From: Halapricum desulfuricans
GTDB taxonomy: Archaea; Halobacteriota; Halobacteria; Halobacteriales; Haloarculaceae
Direction of reading: 5' to 3'
DNA: 64,000 nucleotides
Assembly: GCF_017094525.1 (NCBI RefSeq)
Contig: NZ_CP064788.1
Span: forward strand, 496,001-560,000
Below are positions 24,482 through 32,491 of this stretch, piece after piece. The translations under genes were made by a program, and so were the position numbers. The notes under the pieces were generated by a model. It was not told the DNA's origin and did no database searches. It worked only from the letters and a program-made list of their open reading frames with translations. The first letter of the stretch is position 1. The number at the start of each line of letters is the position of its first letter.

Positions 24482-25129
24482 GTGGCCTACGAAACGATCC
24501 TGTTCGACATGGATGGCGTGCTGCTGACGGGCTATCACACCGACCCCGATGTCTACCGCCAGGCGGCCGCCGCGACGCTCGCCGACTTTGGGATCGACTA
24601 CGACGGTGTGCCTCCGGGACTGGTCAGGCCTGACGACGTCGCGGAGATACGGACGACCTGTGACGACCTCGGACTGGCGGCCGCCCCGGCCTGGGCCTAC
24701 CGCGAACGGGCCGCGACTGACCTCGAAAACGAGCGTATCGTCGCCGGCGATCGCGTCCCATTCGAGGACACCGCCGTCCTCTCGGCGCTTGCCGGGGACC
24801 GGACGCTCGCAATCGTCAGCAACAACCGCCAGGGGACGGTCCGGTTCGCCGCCGACTACTTCGACTGGCCGGTCGAAATCGCCCGCGGCCGCTACCCGAC
24901 GCTGTCGGAGTTCGGCCGCCGCAAGCCCGACGGACACCTGCTTCGGTGGACGCTCGATCGACTCGGAACTGACGACGCCCTGTTCGTCGGTGACCGCCGC
25001 TCGGACGTCGAGGCGGCCCACCGTGTCGGCATCGACGCCGCCTTGCTGTCCCGGGACGACGTGCCCGACGGCGAACCCCAACCCGCCCACCATATCGAGT
25101 CGCTTTCCGAACTTCCGGACCTGCTGTGA
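24482..25129 (+). CDS. HAD superfamily hydrolase (phosphatase-like)
   Basis: This gene encodes a 215-residue protein. HAD motif I is LFDMDGVLL with the nucleophile Asp, motif II is IVSNN, motif III is the Lys in RRKPDGH, and motif IV is ALFVGDRRSDVEAA. A helical cap sits between motifs I and II, as in phosphoglycolate-phosphatase-like enzymes. The substrate cannot be assigned. The GTG start at 24482 is supported by TTGATTTACT centred about 26 bases upstream, giving a leaderless transcript. Confidence 0.88.
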   Translation: MAYETILFDMDGVLLTGYHTDPDVYRQAAAATLADFGIDYDGVPPGLVRPDDVAEIRTTCDDLGLAAAPAWAYRERAATDLENERIVAGDRVPFEDTAVLSALAGDRTLAIVSNNRQGTVRFAADYFDWPVEIARGRYPTLSEFGRRKPDGHLLRWTLDRLGTDDALFVGDRRSDVEAAHRVGIDAALLSRDDVPDGEPQPAHHIESLSELPDLL

Positions 25130-25213
25130 CCGTCGACGAGCCGACGGCGGTGATTGCACAGTCTTGTGCTCGTCCCAATGTATTACTTGGTCCAGCAATT
25201 ATCCCGTGTGTAC

Positions 25214-25417
25214 ATGGAACGCAACGTCGGTCGGACGGACCGGAAAGCGCGCATCGCCGCAGGATCAGCGTTCGTCGGTGCAGGACTGCTCGCGGGGCCG
25301 AAAGCCCCGGCAAAGAGCGCGGCCGCTGCCGGTGTCGGCAGCGTGATGATTGCAACGGGAGCGACGGGCCGCTGTCCCGCTTACAAACTCGCCGGGATCG
25401 ATACGCTTGAAAGATAG
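25214..25417 (+). CDS. DUF2892 (YgaP membrane-like) small protein
   Basis: This gene encodes 67 residues. It starts MERNVGRTDRKARIAAGSAF and ends with the family-typical TGRCPAYKLAGIDT. DUF2892 proteins usually have two short hydrophobic segments; here one (SAFVGAGLLAG) and a second (AAAAGVGSVMIATGA) are weakly hydrophobic. The function is unknown; relatives are fused to rhodanese domains in bacteria. A TATTACTT box about 27 bases upstream fits a near-leaderless start at 25214. Confidence 0.8.
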   Translation: MERNVGRTDRKARIAAGSAFVGAGLLAGPKAPAKSAAAAGVGSVMIATGATGRCPAYKLAGIDTLER

Positions 25418-25463
25418 TCAACCGCTCTTTTCCGAACCGTCGATTTCGGAGTCCAGACGCCAC

Positions 25464-26060
25464 CTAGGGACAGTCGTTTCGACACGGACCGAACGCCTCC
25501 GAGAGACGTTCCCTGTCGACGTATCGCCCGACACGCGAGCGGTAGTCCTCGTAGCGATCACCGTAGCGCTCCGCCAGCACCGGCTCCTCGGCGAGCGGCC
25601 TGACCGCGAACCAGGCGACGATCGCACCCGCCAGAACCGTCGCCTGCCAGGAGCCGGCCGCGACCGCGAGTCCGGCGACCGCACCGGCGTGACCCACCAC
25701 TTCGGGATTGCGCGAGAACCGGAACGGACCGTCGGCGTGGTGGTTCCACTCCAGTCCAAGGATCTCTTCGGGGCCCTCGAACTCGTCGGCGGTCAGGACG
25801 TTGACTGCCGCACCGAACACGAACGCGCCGCCTCCGAGGATCGAGACGACGCCGACCGGATAGAGACTGCCCGACGTGGTCGCTATCAGGGTGAAAAACG
25901 ACCCCGCCATCGACATCACGAGCAGCCAGTACAGCCCGAACCGCCCCGTGATCTCGTCCGGCGGCCAGGGCCGACGTTCGGCGTCGATCGCCGCCTGCCC
26001 CGTCAGAACGAACTGCAGCGCGGCCCCGGTCAGTCCGATCGCAAGTAGCGTCGCGCTCAT
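25464..26060 (-). CDS. Isoprenylcysteine methyltransferase/NnrU-like membrane protein
   Basis: This gene encodes 198 residues with about five TM helices. The C-terminal half matches the ICMT/PEMT-type membrane methyltransferase pattern: GPFRFSRNPEVVGHAG, then the conserved double Glu in RPLAEEPVLAERYGDRYEDY and R-V-G-R-Y. Members transfer methyl groups from SAM to lipid-linked or small substrates, or are uncharacterised. The start at 26060 (MSATLLAIG) gives a clean first TM segment. Confidence 0.7.
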   Translation of the reverse strand: MSATLLAIGLTGAALQFVLTGQAAIDAERRPWPPDEITGRFGLYWLLVMSMAGSFFTLIATTSGSLYPVGVVSILGGGAFVFGAAVNVLTADEFEGPEEILGLEWNHHADGPFRFSRNPEVVGHAGAVAGLAVAAGSWQATVLAGAIVAWFAVRPLAEEPVLAERYGDRYEDYRSRVGRYVDRERLSEAFGPCRNDCP

Positions 26061-26127
26061 ACGTGTCCTGTGGGCCACACTGACTTGTATTGTGGGATCG
26101 TCGAAATACTGACTCCGCGTATCCGAC

Positions 26128-27360
26128 CTACAGCCGTCGCGTTTCGCCGAGTTCGGGGGCGCTCGCGTCGTATCCCGTCTCGCGCAACTCCGCGGCGAAG
26201 GCCTCGCACTGATCGCCGTGGCCGATCAGGAGTTCGGCGTCACGGTACGGCTCGAGAAACGAACGCAGTCCGTCGCGGTCGGCGTGCGCGGAGAAGTCGT
26301 AGGTCTCGACCTGCGCGGCGACGGGCATCCGCCGACCGTCGATCTCGGCGCTGCCGGTCTCGAGCAGTTCGCGGCCGGGCGTGCCCTCGACCTGATAGCC
26401 GGTCAGCGTGATCTTGTTCGTCGGATTGGACCGGATCTCGGGGATGTACGTCATGGCGGGACCCCCGGATAACATGCCGCTGGTCGTGATGATCGCTGCC
26501 TTCTGGTCGGCGATGCGCTTTCGCTGCCCCTCGCGGCCGGTAACGAACCGGGCGTGGGACTTCGCACGCCGCAGTCTGTCGGCGTCCCGGACGAACCCGG
26601 GATACTGTCGAAGGGTTTCGGTGACCTGCTTGCCCATCCCGTCGACGTAACAGGGGATGTCGTACGCCTCACAGACGAGCATCAGCTCCTGGGTGCGCCC
26701 GATGGCAAACGCCGGGACGACGACCGTCCCGCCCTCCCAGAGCGTCGTCTTGACGCTCTGTGCGAACTCTTCGGCAACTTCGTCACGGTCGTCGTGTTCG
26801 ACATCGGCGTACGTACTCTCGCAGACGACGACGTCCGCGTCAGGTCGTGCGGTCGTCCCTGCGACCAGGCGCTGGTCGTCAGTGTGAAAATCGCCCGTAT
26901 AGAGGAGTCGCGTGTCGCCGTCGTCGACGAGCACGTGAGCGCTCCCGGGAATGTGTCCGGCGTCGTAGAACGTCACTTCGTGACCTGCCGCCTCGAACGG
27001 CTCCCGGTAGCCGTGTGTCTCGGTGACTTCGGTCACGCGCTTGATGTCGTTCTCTGTGAACGGGCAACGGTACGACCCGCCGTGGAGTTTGAGCGTGTCG
27101 CGGGCGAGCGTGAGCGCGAGTTCGTACGTCGGCGGCGTCCAGTGGATCGGGGGGCGGTCGTCACCGGAAAGCAGCGACGGGACCGTCCCGACGTGATCGA
27201 GATGGCCGTGTGAGACGACGACCGCATCGGGGTCCGGACTCCCGACCGGGAACTGGGGCGGGTTCCCGGTCAACATACCGAAATCGAGGAGCAGCGAGTC
27301 GTTTACGAGGACGGCACTCCGGCCGATCTCTCGCGCGCCCCCGAGGAACCGAATCTCCAT
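26128..27360 (-). CDS. Beta-CASP metallo-beta-lactamase-fold RNase (aCPSF2-like)
   Basis: This gene encodes a 410-residue protein. MBL motif 2 is SHGHLDHVG, further metal ligands are in GDFH, and the beta-CASP region runs from VCESTYAD to TTSGMLSGGPA, ending in motif C SAHAD and the final IGHGD. There are no N-terminal KH domains, which separates it from aCPSF1 and places it with the shorter archaeal CPSF-like 5'-3' exo/endoribonucleases. It acts in RNA processing or decay in the cytoplasm. Confidence 0.88.
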   Translation of the reverse strand: MEIRFLGGAREIGRSAVLVNDSLLLDFGMLTGNPPQFPVGSPDPDAVVVSHGHLDHVGTVPSLLSGDDRPPIHWTPPTYELALTLARDTLKLHGGSYRCPFTENDIKRVTEVTETHGYREPFEAAGHEVTFYDAGHIPGSAHVLVDDGDTRLLYTGDFHTDDQRLVAGTTARPDADVVVCESTYADVEHDDRDEVAEEFAQSVKTTLWEGGTVVVPAFAIGRTQELMLVCEAYDIPCYVDGMGKQVTETLRQYPGFVRDADRLRRAKSHARFVTGREGQRKRIADQKAAIITTSGMLSGGPAMTYIPEIRSNPTNKITLTGYQVEGTPGRELLETGSAEIDGRRMPVAAQVETYDFSAHADRDGLRSFLEPYRDAELLIGHGDQCEAFAAELRETGYDASAPELGETRRL

Positions 27361-27454
27361 TGTCGGTACTACTGTCTCGGACGGATTACTGTACCGGTTT
27401 GTCGCTCCGACTGCCCCACGCCGGGCAGTCGATCAGAAACAGAGATACTCTATC

Positions 27455-27934
27455 TCAGTGATCCTCTTCCTCGTAGACCCAGACGGCGTCGGTCCGCTCG
27501 TAGTCGACAAGTTCCTCCTCGTCGAAGAACAGGTCGATCTCGCGCTCGTTGGAGCCGGGATCCTCGTGATCGGAGCCGTGGATGAGGTTCTGCCCGAGAT
27601 CCAGCCCGTAGTCGCCACGGATCGTTCCGGGTTCGGCCTCGGCGGGGTCGGTCGCGCCCATCATCTGGCGGACCTGCCGGGTCGCATCAGCGCCCTCCCA
27701 GACCATCGCCATGACGGGCCCGGACGTGATGAACTCCACGAGCCCGTCGAAGAAGGGCTTGTCCTCGTGTTCGGCGTAGTGCTCGTGTGCGAGTTCCTCG
27801 TCGATCTGCATGAACTTCGCACCCACGAGTTTCAGGCCCCGCTCCTCGAGTCGCGTGATGATCTCGCCGACCAGCCCACGCTGGACGGCGTCCGGTTTCG
27901 CCATTACGAACGTTCGCTCGTCGTGGTGGCTCAT
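27455..27934 (-). CDS. ndk: Nucleoside diphosphate kinase
   Basis: This gene encodes a 159-residue enzyme that equilibrates NTP pools by transferring phosphate through a histidine. It has the N-terminal [18 protein letters not shown], the [18 protein letters not shown] loop, and active-site His in [18 protein letters not shown]. The length is close to typical for archaeal Ndk. It is the last gene of a minus-strand operon after L7Ae, S28e and L24e, a conserved haloarchaeal order. Confidence 0.96.
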   Translation of the reverse strand: MSHHDERTFVMAKPDAVQRGLVGEIITRLEERGLKLVGAKFMQIDEELAHEHYAEHEDKPFFDGLVEFITSGPVMAMVWEGADATRQVRQMMGATDPAEAEPGTIRGDYGLDLGQNLIHGSDHEDPGSNEREIDLFFDEEELVDYERTDAVWVYEEEDH

Positions 27935-27939
27935 TGTGA

Positions 27940-28353
27940 TCAGGCCTCGGCCTCTTCGGCCTCAGTGTCGTCGTCTGTTTCGGAATCGTCCGATTCGTCC
28001 GCGTCGGCCTCGGTGTCGTCCGTCTTCTCGGCGTCGTCCCCCTCGGTTTCGGCGGCTTCGAGATCCGGCGCAGCCTCGGACTCGTCTTCCGTTTCGGCTG
28101 TCTCGGCGTCCGACTCGACGTCGTCTGTCTGCTCCGTCTCGGCCTCACGCTCGGCGGCGACAGTCTCCTGGCGGTCGCTCTCGCGGCCGGCTTCGGTCCA
28201 GTTCAGGTCGCGGGGTTCCCGACCGAGCTCGGCGTTCTTCTCGCACTTCGAGGAGCAGTAGTACAGCGTCGTCCCGTCGGTTCGGACGAGCATCGTCCCC
28301 GTTCCGGGTTCGATCTCGCCCCCGCAGTAGTCACACTCGCGTGTCTGTGGCAT
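27940..28353 (-). CDS. rpl24e: Ribosomal protein L24e with a long acidic C-terminal tail
   Basis: This gene encodes 137 residues. The first 60 or so are a complete zinc-binding L24e: [14 protein letters not shown], then [14 protein letters not shown] and [10 protein letters not shown]. The remaining 75 residues are a low-complexity tail of Asp, Glu, Thr, Ala and Ser with no predicted fold, which ordinary L24e proteins of about 60-65 residues lack. The gene starts within a few bases of the S28e stop and ends close to the ndk start, so it is co-transcribed and probably coupled. Confidence 0.9.
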   Translation of the reverse strand: MPQTRECDYCGGEIEPGTGTMLVRTDGTTLYYCSSKCEKNAELGREPRDLNWTEAGRESDRQETVAAEREAETEQTDDVESDAETAETEDESEAAPDLEAAETEGDDAEKTDDTEADADESDDSETDDDTEAEEAEA

Positions 28354-28354
28354 C

Positions 28355-28582
28355 TTACTGGCCTCCGATTGCGTCGGCTTCGCGGGCGGTTTCCCGGAGT
28401 TGCAATACGTCACCTTCCCGGACCGGGCCCAGGACGTTCCGGGTGATGATCCGGCCCTGGTTGGATCCCTCGCGGATGCGGCACTTGACCTGCATGGCCT
28501 CGCCGTGCATCCCCGTCCGGCCGACGATCTCGATGACCTCGGCGGCCGTGGATCCGCTGTCTTCGGATTCCTCAGCACTCAT
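28355..28582 (-). CDS. rps28e: Ribosomal protein S28e
   Basis: This gene encodes 75 residues of the small-subunit protein S28e. Diagnostic blocks are [20 protein letters not shown] and [20 protein letters not shown], ending in the acidic/hydrophobic LREGD-type segment ([15 protein letters not shown]). It lies 11 bases downstream of the L7Ae gene and is followed immediately by L24e. Confidence 0.95.
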   Translation of the reverse strand: MSAEESEDSGSTAAEVIEIVGRTGMHGEAMQVKCRIREGSNQGRIITRNVLGPVREGDVLQLRETAREADAIGGQ

Positions 28583-28593
28583 AACCGGTCACC

Positions 28594-28956
28594 TCACCGA
28601 AGCTCCTCGATCTTCTCGGCGATGTCTTCGACATCGCTGCCGGCGTCGCCGGCGTCGACGATCGCCGCGGCCGCGCTGCCGACCTCCAGGCCGGCGGCCG
28701 CTCCGAGGTCGTCCTGCTGGGCGACGAAGACGAACGGGACGTCCTTCTCGTCGGCCAGCTCGGGCAGATGCATGACGATCTCCTCGGGCTGGACGTCCTC
28801 GGCGACGAAGATCAGCTCGGCGGAGCCGCGCTCGACGGCTTTGGTCGTTTCGTTGGTACCTTTCTTGACGGATCCTGTGTCCCGCGCGATCTCGAGCGCC
28901 TCGAGGGCGTCGGATTCGAGATCGGCAGGGACGTCGAAATCGACGTATACTGGCAT
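28594..28956 (-). CDS. rpl7ae: Ribosomal protein L7Ae
   Basis: This gene encodes a 120-residue K-turn-binding protein shared by the large ribosomal subunit, box C/D and H/ACA RNPs and RNase P. Recognisable blocks are [17 protein letters not shown] and [20 protein letters not shown], then the VPFVFV strand. A strong ribosome site, GGAGGTGA, sits seven bases before the ATG at 28956, which is unusual among the leaderless genes here and implies a real 5' leader. It is the first gene of the L7Ae-S28e-L24e-Ndk operon. Confidence 0.95.
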   Translation of the reverse strand: MPVYVDFDVPADLESDALEALEIARDTGSVKKGTNETTKAVERGSAELIFVAEDVQPEEIVMHLPELADEKDVPFVFVAQQDDLGAAAGLEVGSAAAAIVDAGDAGSDVEDIAEKIEELR

Positions 28957-29114
28957 GTGTTGGTCACCTCCTGCACGTGGGCTCGCGCTCCCCCGCCGTT
29001 TCGGAGGCCGACCCTCCGGCCGCGCCGAAACCGGCGCGCGCAAATCCTAGATGGCTAGGAGCATCATCAACCCCGCGCAGGCTGTACTCGATAGTGAACT
29101 GCCACACCTAAAAG
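28957..29114 (-). promoter_or_regulatory. TATA box and long structured 5' leader of the L7Ae operon
   Basis: On the minus strand CTTTTAGG (29107-29114) is a TATA box predicting a start near 29084, giving a leader of about 128 bases. The leader contains three successive hairpins: TCCTAG/CTAGGA (29045-29060, loop 4), CGCGCCG/CGGCGCG (29021-29038, loop 4) and CGGAGG/CCTCCG (29002-29018, loop 5). A TTGATGATG box-C-like sequence comes before them. A Shine-Dalgarno sequence precedes the ATG. L7Ae is known in archaea to repress its own mRNA by K-turn binding, and this leader is a candidate site, though no perfect K-turn was identified. Confidence 0.5.
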
Positions 29115-29178
29115 CGCTTTCGAAGCGCTCACTGCGTGTGGGGGCGGCACATACCGGTCGAAGCGACGGACGATACCG

Positions 29179-29967
29179 TCACGCGATGTCCCGGCGGCCG
29201 AAGTACAGCATGCTCGCGCCGACCAGCAGCGCCGTCGCTCCGAGCAGGATCGCGCCGCCGGCCCAGTCGTAGCTCCCCTCGACGAGCACCGCCGTCGCGT
29301 CGAAGTACCGCATCGGTGCGACCGAACCCAGCTGCTCGTAGTCTGCGATGATAGTCACCGACTCGAACAGGAACAACCCGAAAATCGCGACCAGGGCACC
29401 ACGCTGAGCGACTGACGATCGGCTGGTCAACACCGATAGGACGACCCCGATCGCACCACAGGCCAGCAGATACGGGATCGCGAGCAGATGCACGACCGTC
29501 AGGTTGACCGGATCGATCGGGTACCCGATCGCGGCCGTCCCGGCGTAGATGACGACCGGCAGGACGACGTTCACGACGAGGATCGGCACGAACAGCCCGA
29601 GGAACTTCTCGCCGAGCACGCGCGCCCGCGAGATCGGGAGCGACAGCAGAACGTCCATCCGCTCGCGGTCGATGTCGCCCGCGATCAGTCCCGCGCCGCT
29701 GTAGGCCACGTACAGTCCCAGCAGGAGGACCCAGCCGATCGAATACAGTTCGGCGGCGAGAAAGCCCTCGATGGTGTTCATCGTCGCGATGTTGAACAGC
29801 TCCAGAAAGACCTCGGGCATCTGCTCGAGAAACTGATCGAGGTCTATGCCCTCAGCCAGCGACGGGAACGTCGCGATGTACATCCCCGCGAGCAGCGTGA
29901 GTCCGACCGTCAGATAGACCGTCCCCCTCAGCCGGCGTCGCGCTTCGTAGCGAGCGAGTTCAAGCAT
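29179..29967 (-). CDS. ABC-2 type transporter permease
   Basis: This gene encodes a 262-residue membrane protein with six predicted TM helices. An amphipathic N-terminus (ARYEARRRLRGT) is followed by a long extracellular loop between TM1 and TM2 (residues 30-75) and the cytosolic GDIDRERMDVLLSLPISRARVL coupling segment typical of ABC-2 exporters. Its start overlaps the end of the ATPase gene by eight bases. Together they would export an unidentified substrate. Confidence 0.85.
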   Translation of the reverse strand: MLELARYEARRRLRGTVYLTVGLTLLAGMYIATFPSLAEGIDLDQFLEQMPEVFLELFNIATMNTIEGFLAAELYSIGWVLLLGLYVAYSGAGLIAGDIDRERMDVLLSLPISRARVLGEKFLGLFVPILVVNVVLPVVIYAGTAAIGYPIDPVNLTVVHLLAIPYLLACGAIGVVLSVLTSRSSVAQRGALVAIFGLFLFESVTIIADYEQLGSVAPMRYFDATAVLVEGSYDWAGGAILLGATALLVGASMLYFGRRDIA

Positions 29968-30973
29968 CGAGATCGCCCCCGGACGGTTCGGCTTCGACGT
30001 CCCGTGTCGACTGTCTGTCCGAGTCGTCGCTTCCCTCGGGTCCGTAAAACCGCATGAACACCTCTTCGAGCGGGGCCTCCTCGACGTCGAGATCGACGTA
30101 CGTGTGCTTCCCGAGTTCGGTCACGAGATCGTTGATGTCGCCGGTGTAGGTGAACCTGACTTCGGTGACGACCTCGGCGTCGCCCTCGTGGCCGGTCGCT
30201 GCGAGCAACTCGCCGGCGCGGTCGTCGATCCGGGTTCGCTCGAGACCGTGGACCGCATCGCCGTCGAACGCGCCGGGTTCGACGCTGCCGACGATCCGGG
30301 CGCGGACGAACTTGCCCGAGCGGTCGAGCAGCGATTCGATCGCCTCGGTCGTGACGAGTTCGCCCTCCCGGAGGATCGCGACCCGGTCGCACACCCGCCG
30401 CACTTCGCTGAGCACGTGCGAGGAGAAAAACACCGTCACGCCCTGCTCGCGCTCCGCGCGGACGAACTCGTTGAACCGCTGTTGCATCAGCGGATCGAGC
30501 CCGCTCGTCGGTTCGTCCATGATCACCAGCTCTGGATCGTGCATGAACGCCTGGACGACGCCGAGTTTCTGTACGTTTCCCGAGGAGTACTCCCGGACGT
30601 TGCGGTCCAGCGGGGGCTCGAACAGTTCCAGCAACTCCTCGCGCCGGTCGTCGCCCTTGATCGAGGCGTGGAGGTCAAGTATCTCCCGGCCGGTCGCGCC
30701 GTCGTCGAACGCGGGATTCGCCGGCAGGTAGCCGATTGATCGCTTGGCCTCGATCATCGCCCGCTCGTCGGTGCTATCCGCGTTGAGTACCGTCGCCCGC
30801 CCTGCCGTCGGATCCAGTAACCCTAGCATTGTCCGGATCGTCGTTGTCTTGCCCGCACCGTTTGGACCGAGAAAACCGAACACTTCACCCGCCTCAACAC
30901 TGAAGTTGATCCCCCGGACGGCCCGGACCTCGCCGTAGTGTTTGGTCAGGTCCGTCACGTCAATGACACTCAT
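29960..30973 (-). CDS. ABC transporter ATP-binding protein
   Basis: This gene encodes a 337-residue ATPase of the exporter (CcmA/NatA/DrrA) class. It has Walker A GPNGAGKTT, Q-loop YLPANPAFDD, signature YSSGNVQKLG (a degenerate LSGGQ) and Walker B LVIMDEPTSGLDP with the H-loop FFSSHVLSE. The C-terminal 110 residues form an extra domain as in DrrA-type proteins, ending in a Ser/Asp-rich tail. The start MSVIDVTDLTKHYG at 30973 fits the family. Confidence 0.9.
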   Translation of the reverse strand: MSVIDVTDLTKHYGEVRAVRGINFSVEAGEVFGFLGPNGAGKTTTIRTMLGLLDPTAGRATVLNADSTDERAMIEAKRSIGYLPANPAFDDGATGREILDLHASIKGDDRREELLELFEPPLDRNVREYSSGNVQKLGVVQAFMHDPELVIMDEPTSGLDPLMQQRFNEFVRAEREQGVTVFFSSHVLSEVRRVCDRVAILREGELVTTEAIESLLDRSGKFVRARIVGSVEPGAFDGDAVHGLERTRIDDRAGELLAATGHEGDAEVVTEVRFTYTGDINDLVTELGKHTYVDLDVEEAPLEEVFMRFYGPEGSDDSDRQSTRDVEAEPSGGDLDA

Positions 30974-31047
30974 CCCCTTGTTTGTCTCGCCCGCTGGTAA
31001 AAGGTGTTTCCCGAACGCGTTTCCGGCCGGCTGAGGTAGCAAAGGAC

Positions 31048-31470
31048 ATGAAGGAACGGCAAAAGCACAAACTCGCGGACACTGCCCAGCAAATCGTCGG
31101 CGGGTTCCTCCTGTCGGGTCCGTTTGTCGTAACCCAAGAAGTGTGGGCGCTCGCGCTGAACATGACCGTATTCCACAACGTGTTCATCATCTGTATCGTC
31201 GTCGCGATCGGATACGGCGGTCTGTACGGTGCCGACAACGACCGTGACCCCGGACGCGAGGCTGCTGTCGCCGGGATTCCGGTCCGGTTCATCTCGGTGC
31301 TGATCGTCGCGTTCGGTTCTGTCGGGACCCTCGCGTTCGCGGTCACCGCCCCCAGTCAGTTCCTGGGCGGGCTTGCTCTGACCGACCGCCTGATCGTGAC
31401 GTTCCGGGCCATCAGCGTCGGTGCCGTCTTCAGTGTCGTCGGCGCAGTGACGACCGATAGTCTGTTCTAA
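31048..31470 (+). CDS. DUF2391-like small integral membrane protein
   Basis: This gene encodes 140 residues with four TM helices. The N-terminal block HKLADTAQQIVGGFLLSGPF and the following VTQEVWALA are typical of the DUF2391/TIGR02587 family of putative membrane proteins. The function is unknown. It is divergent from the ABC exporter; the ATG at 31048 was chosen because upstream codons are not part of the family. Confidence 0.75.
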   Translation: MKERQKHKLADTAQQIVGGFLLSGPFVVTQEVWALALNMTVFHNVFIICIVVAIGYGGLYGADNDRDPGREAAVAGIPVRFISVLIVAFGSVGTLAFAVTAPSQFLGGLALTDRLIVTFRAISVGAVFSVVGAVTTDSLF

Positions 31471-31475
31471 ACGGA

Positions 31476-31860
31476 AAGCAGCGCGAGTTCCCCGCCCCAC
31501 CGTGGGCGGGGGTGAAGCGCGTACGCTCCGCTGCACAATCCATATCTTCAAGTTGCTGTCGAACCATATTTACAGTACGGGAGCCACGGTATCCGCCTCG
31601 CAAAACACCGCAAGGTTGCGCCGGGCTTCAAGTGTGTCGGGCAGTGGTGAAGCCGCCGACCTCCACGGACACATCACCCACGGCGGCAACAGGCGACCCC
31701 TGTTGCGGTGGGATTCGCGGTGTGTTCGGGTGTTACTGCTCCCACACGACCCATCTGGGAAGTGCGGAGGGAATTAAATTCGCCTGCCGCCGTTACGCTC
31801 CCTGTTGGGAGAGGCCAAACGGCGAAGCCCCGCGCCACCGTGCGCGGGGTACTTCACACG
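31476..31860. mobile_element. Degenerate IS200/IS605-family remnant bracketed by twin hairpins
   Basis: The gene-free interval 31471-31966 contains two hairpins of identical design. These are CCCCGCCC-CACCGT-GGGCGGGG (31490-31511) and CCCCGCGC-CACCGT-GCGCGGGG (31828-31849), sharing the loop and differing in the stem by a compensated base pair. The flank of the first (GTGAAGCGCGTACGCTC) matches the left-end flank of the IS1341-type element at 3757. The interior has no intact tnpA or tnpB. One frame (31512-31907) is open but matches no family I recognise. From 31861 to 31966 nothing is seen. Confidence 0.5.
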
Positions 31861-31966
31861 TTCGGACAGCTATTCGTCACATTGCCCTGGCAGATCACTC
31901 TGGATAGTACGGCCACTAGCTGGACCCAGGTGGTGAGACGGGATACGAGGACTGTTGGATATCCGG

Positions 31967-32491
31967 CTACAGCAGCGCGATCACCGCGACAGTGACCAGG
32001 ACCGACCCGGTCAGAAGGGTCTGGACGACGACCGTCCCGAGTACGCCCGCAGTCGCGTACGCCGCCGTTCGGATCCCGGTAGCCGCCTCCCGCTCACGGG
32101 CGTAACTCGCCAGGAACACCGTCCCTGCGACGCCTACGAGCAGACCGACCGGCCCGGCGACGACGGTTCCGGCAAGGCCGACGACGCCGGCGAGTAGGCT
32201 CACTCGTGTCGAGACACCGCTCCCCTTCGCTGCCGCCGCACCACCCAGCCAATCGACCAGTACCGCCGCCACGCCGACTGCGAGCAACGCAGCCAGTGCT
32301 AGCCAGCCTGGATCGCCGGTCGCCCACCAGTAGACGAGTACACCGCCGACAGACAGTATTGGCCCCGGTAACAGCGGGACGACGCTGAAGACGACGCCCG
32401 CGATCAGCAACGCGAACGCGACGACGACGAACGGGTCGGGAATCGGTACCCCGCGTATCAGGGGTGTGAGTATCGTTGGATCGCGAATCAT
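31967..32491 (-). CDS. DUF456 family membrane protein
   Basis: This gene encodes 174 residues, almost entirely hydrophobic, with five to six TM helices. The first long segment FALLIAGVVFSVVPLLPGP carries the family-typical P-x-LPGP, and a Gly-rich GxVGLxxGP repeat region follows. DUF456 proteins are of unknown function. Its start overlaps the tmcA stop by four bases, so it is translated with tmcA although no functional link is obvious. Confidence 0.8.
   Translation of the reverse strand: MIRDPTILTPLIRGVPIPDPFVVVAFALLIAGVVFSVVPLLPGPILSVGGVLVYWWATGDPGWLALAALLAVGVAAVLVDWLGGAAAAKGSGVSTRVSLLAGVVGLAGTVVAGPVGLLVGVAGTVFLASYAREREAATGIRTAAYATAGVLGTVVVQTLLTGSVLVTVAVIALL

Noticed and set aside
22908-24527. 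A 539-codon plus-strand frame opposite the P450 gene
   Set aside because: P450 heme, ExxR and oxygen-binding motifs fix the coding strand as minus.
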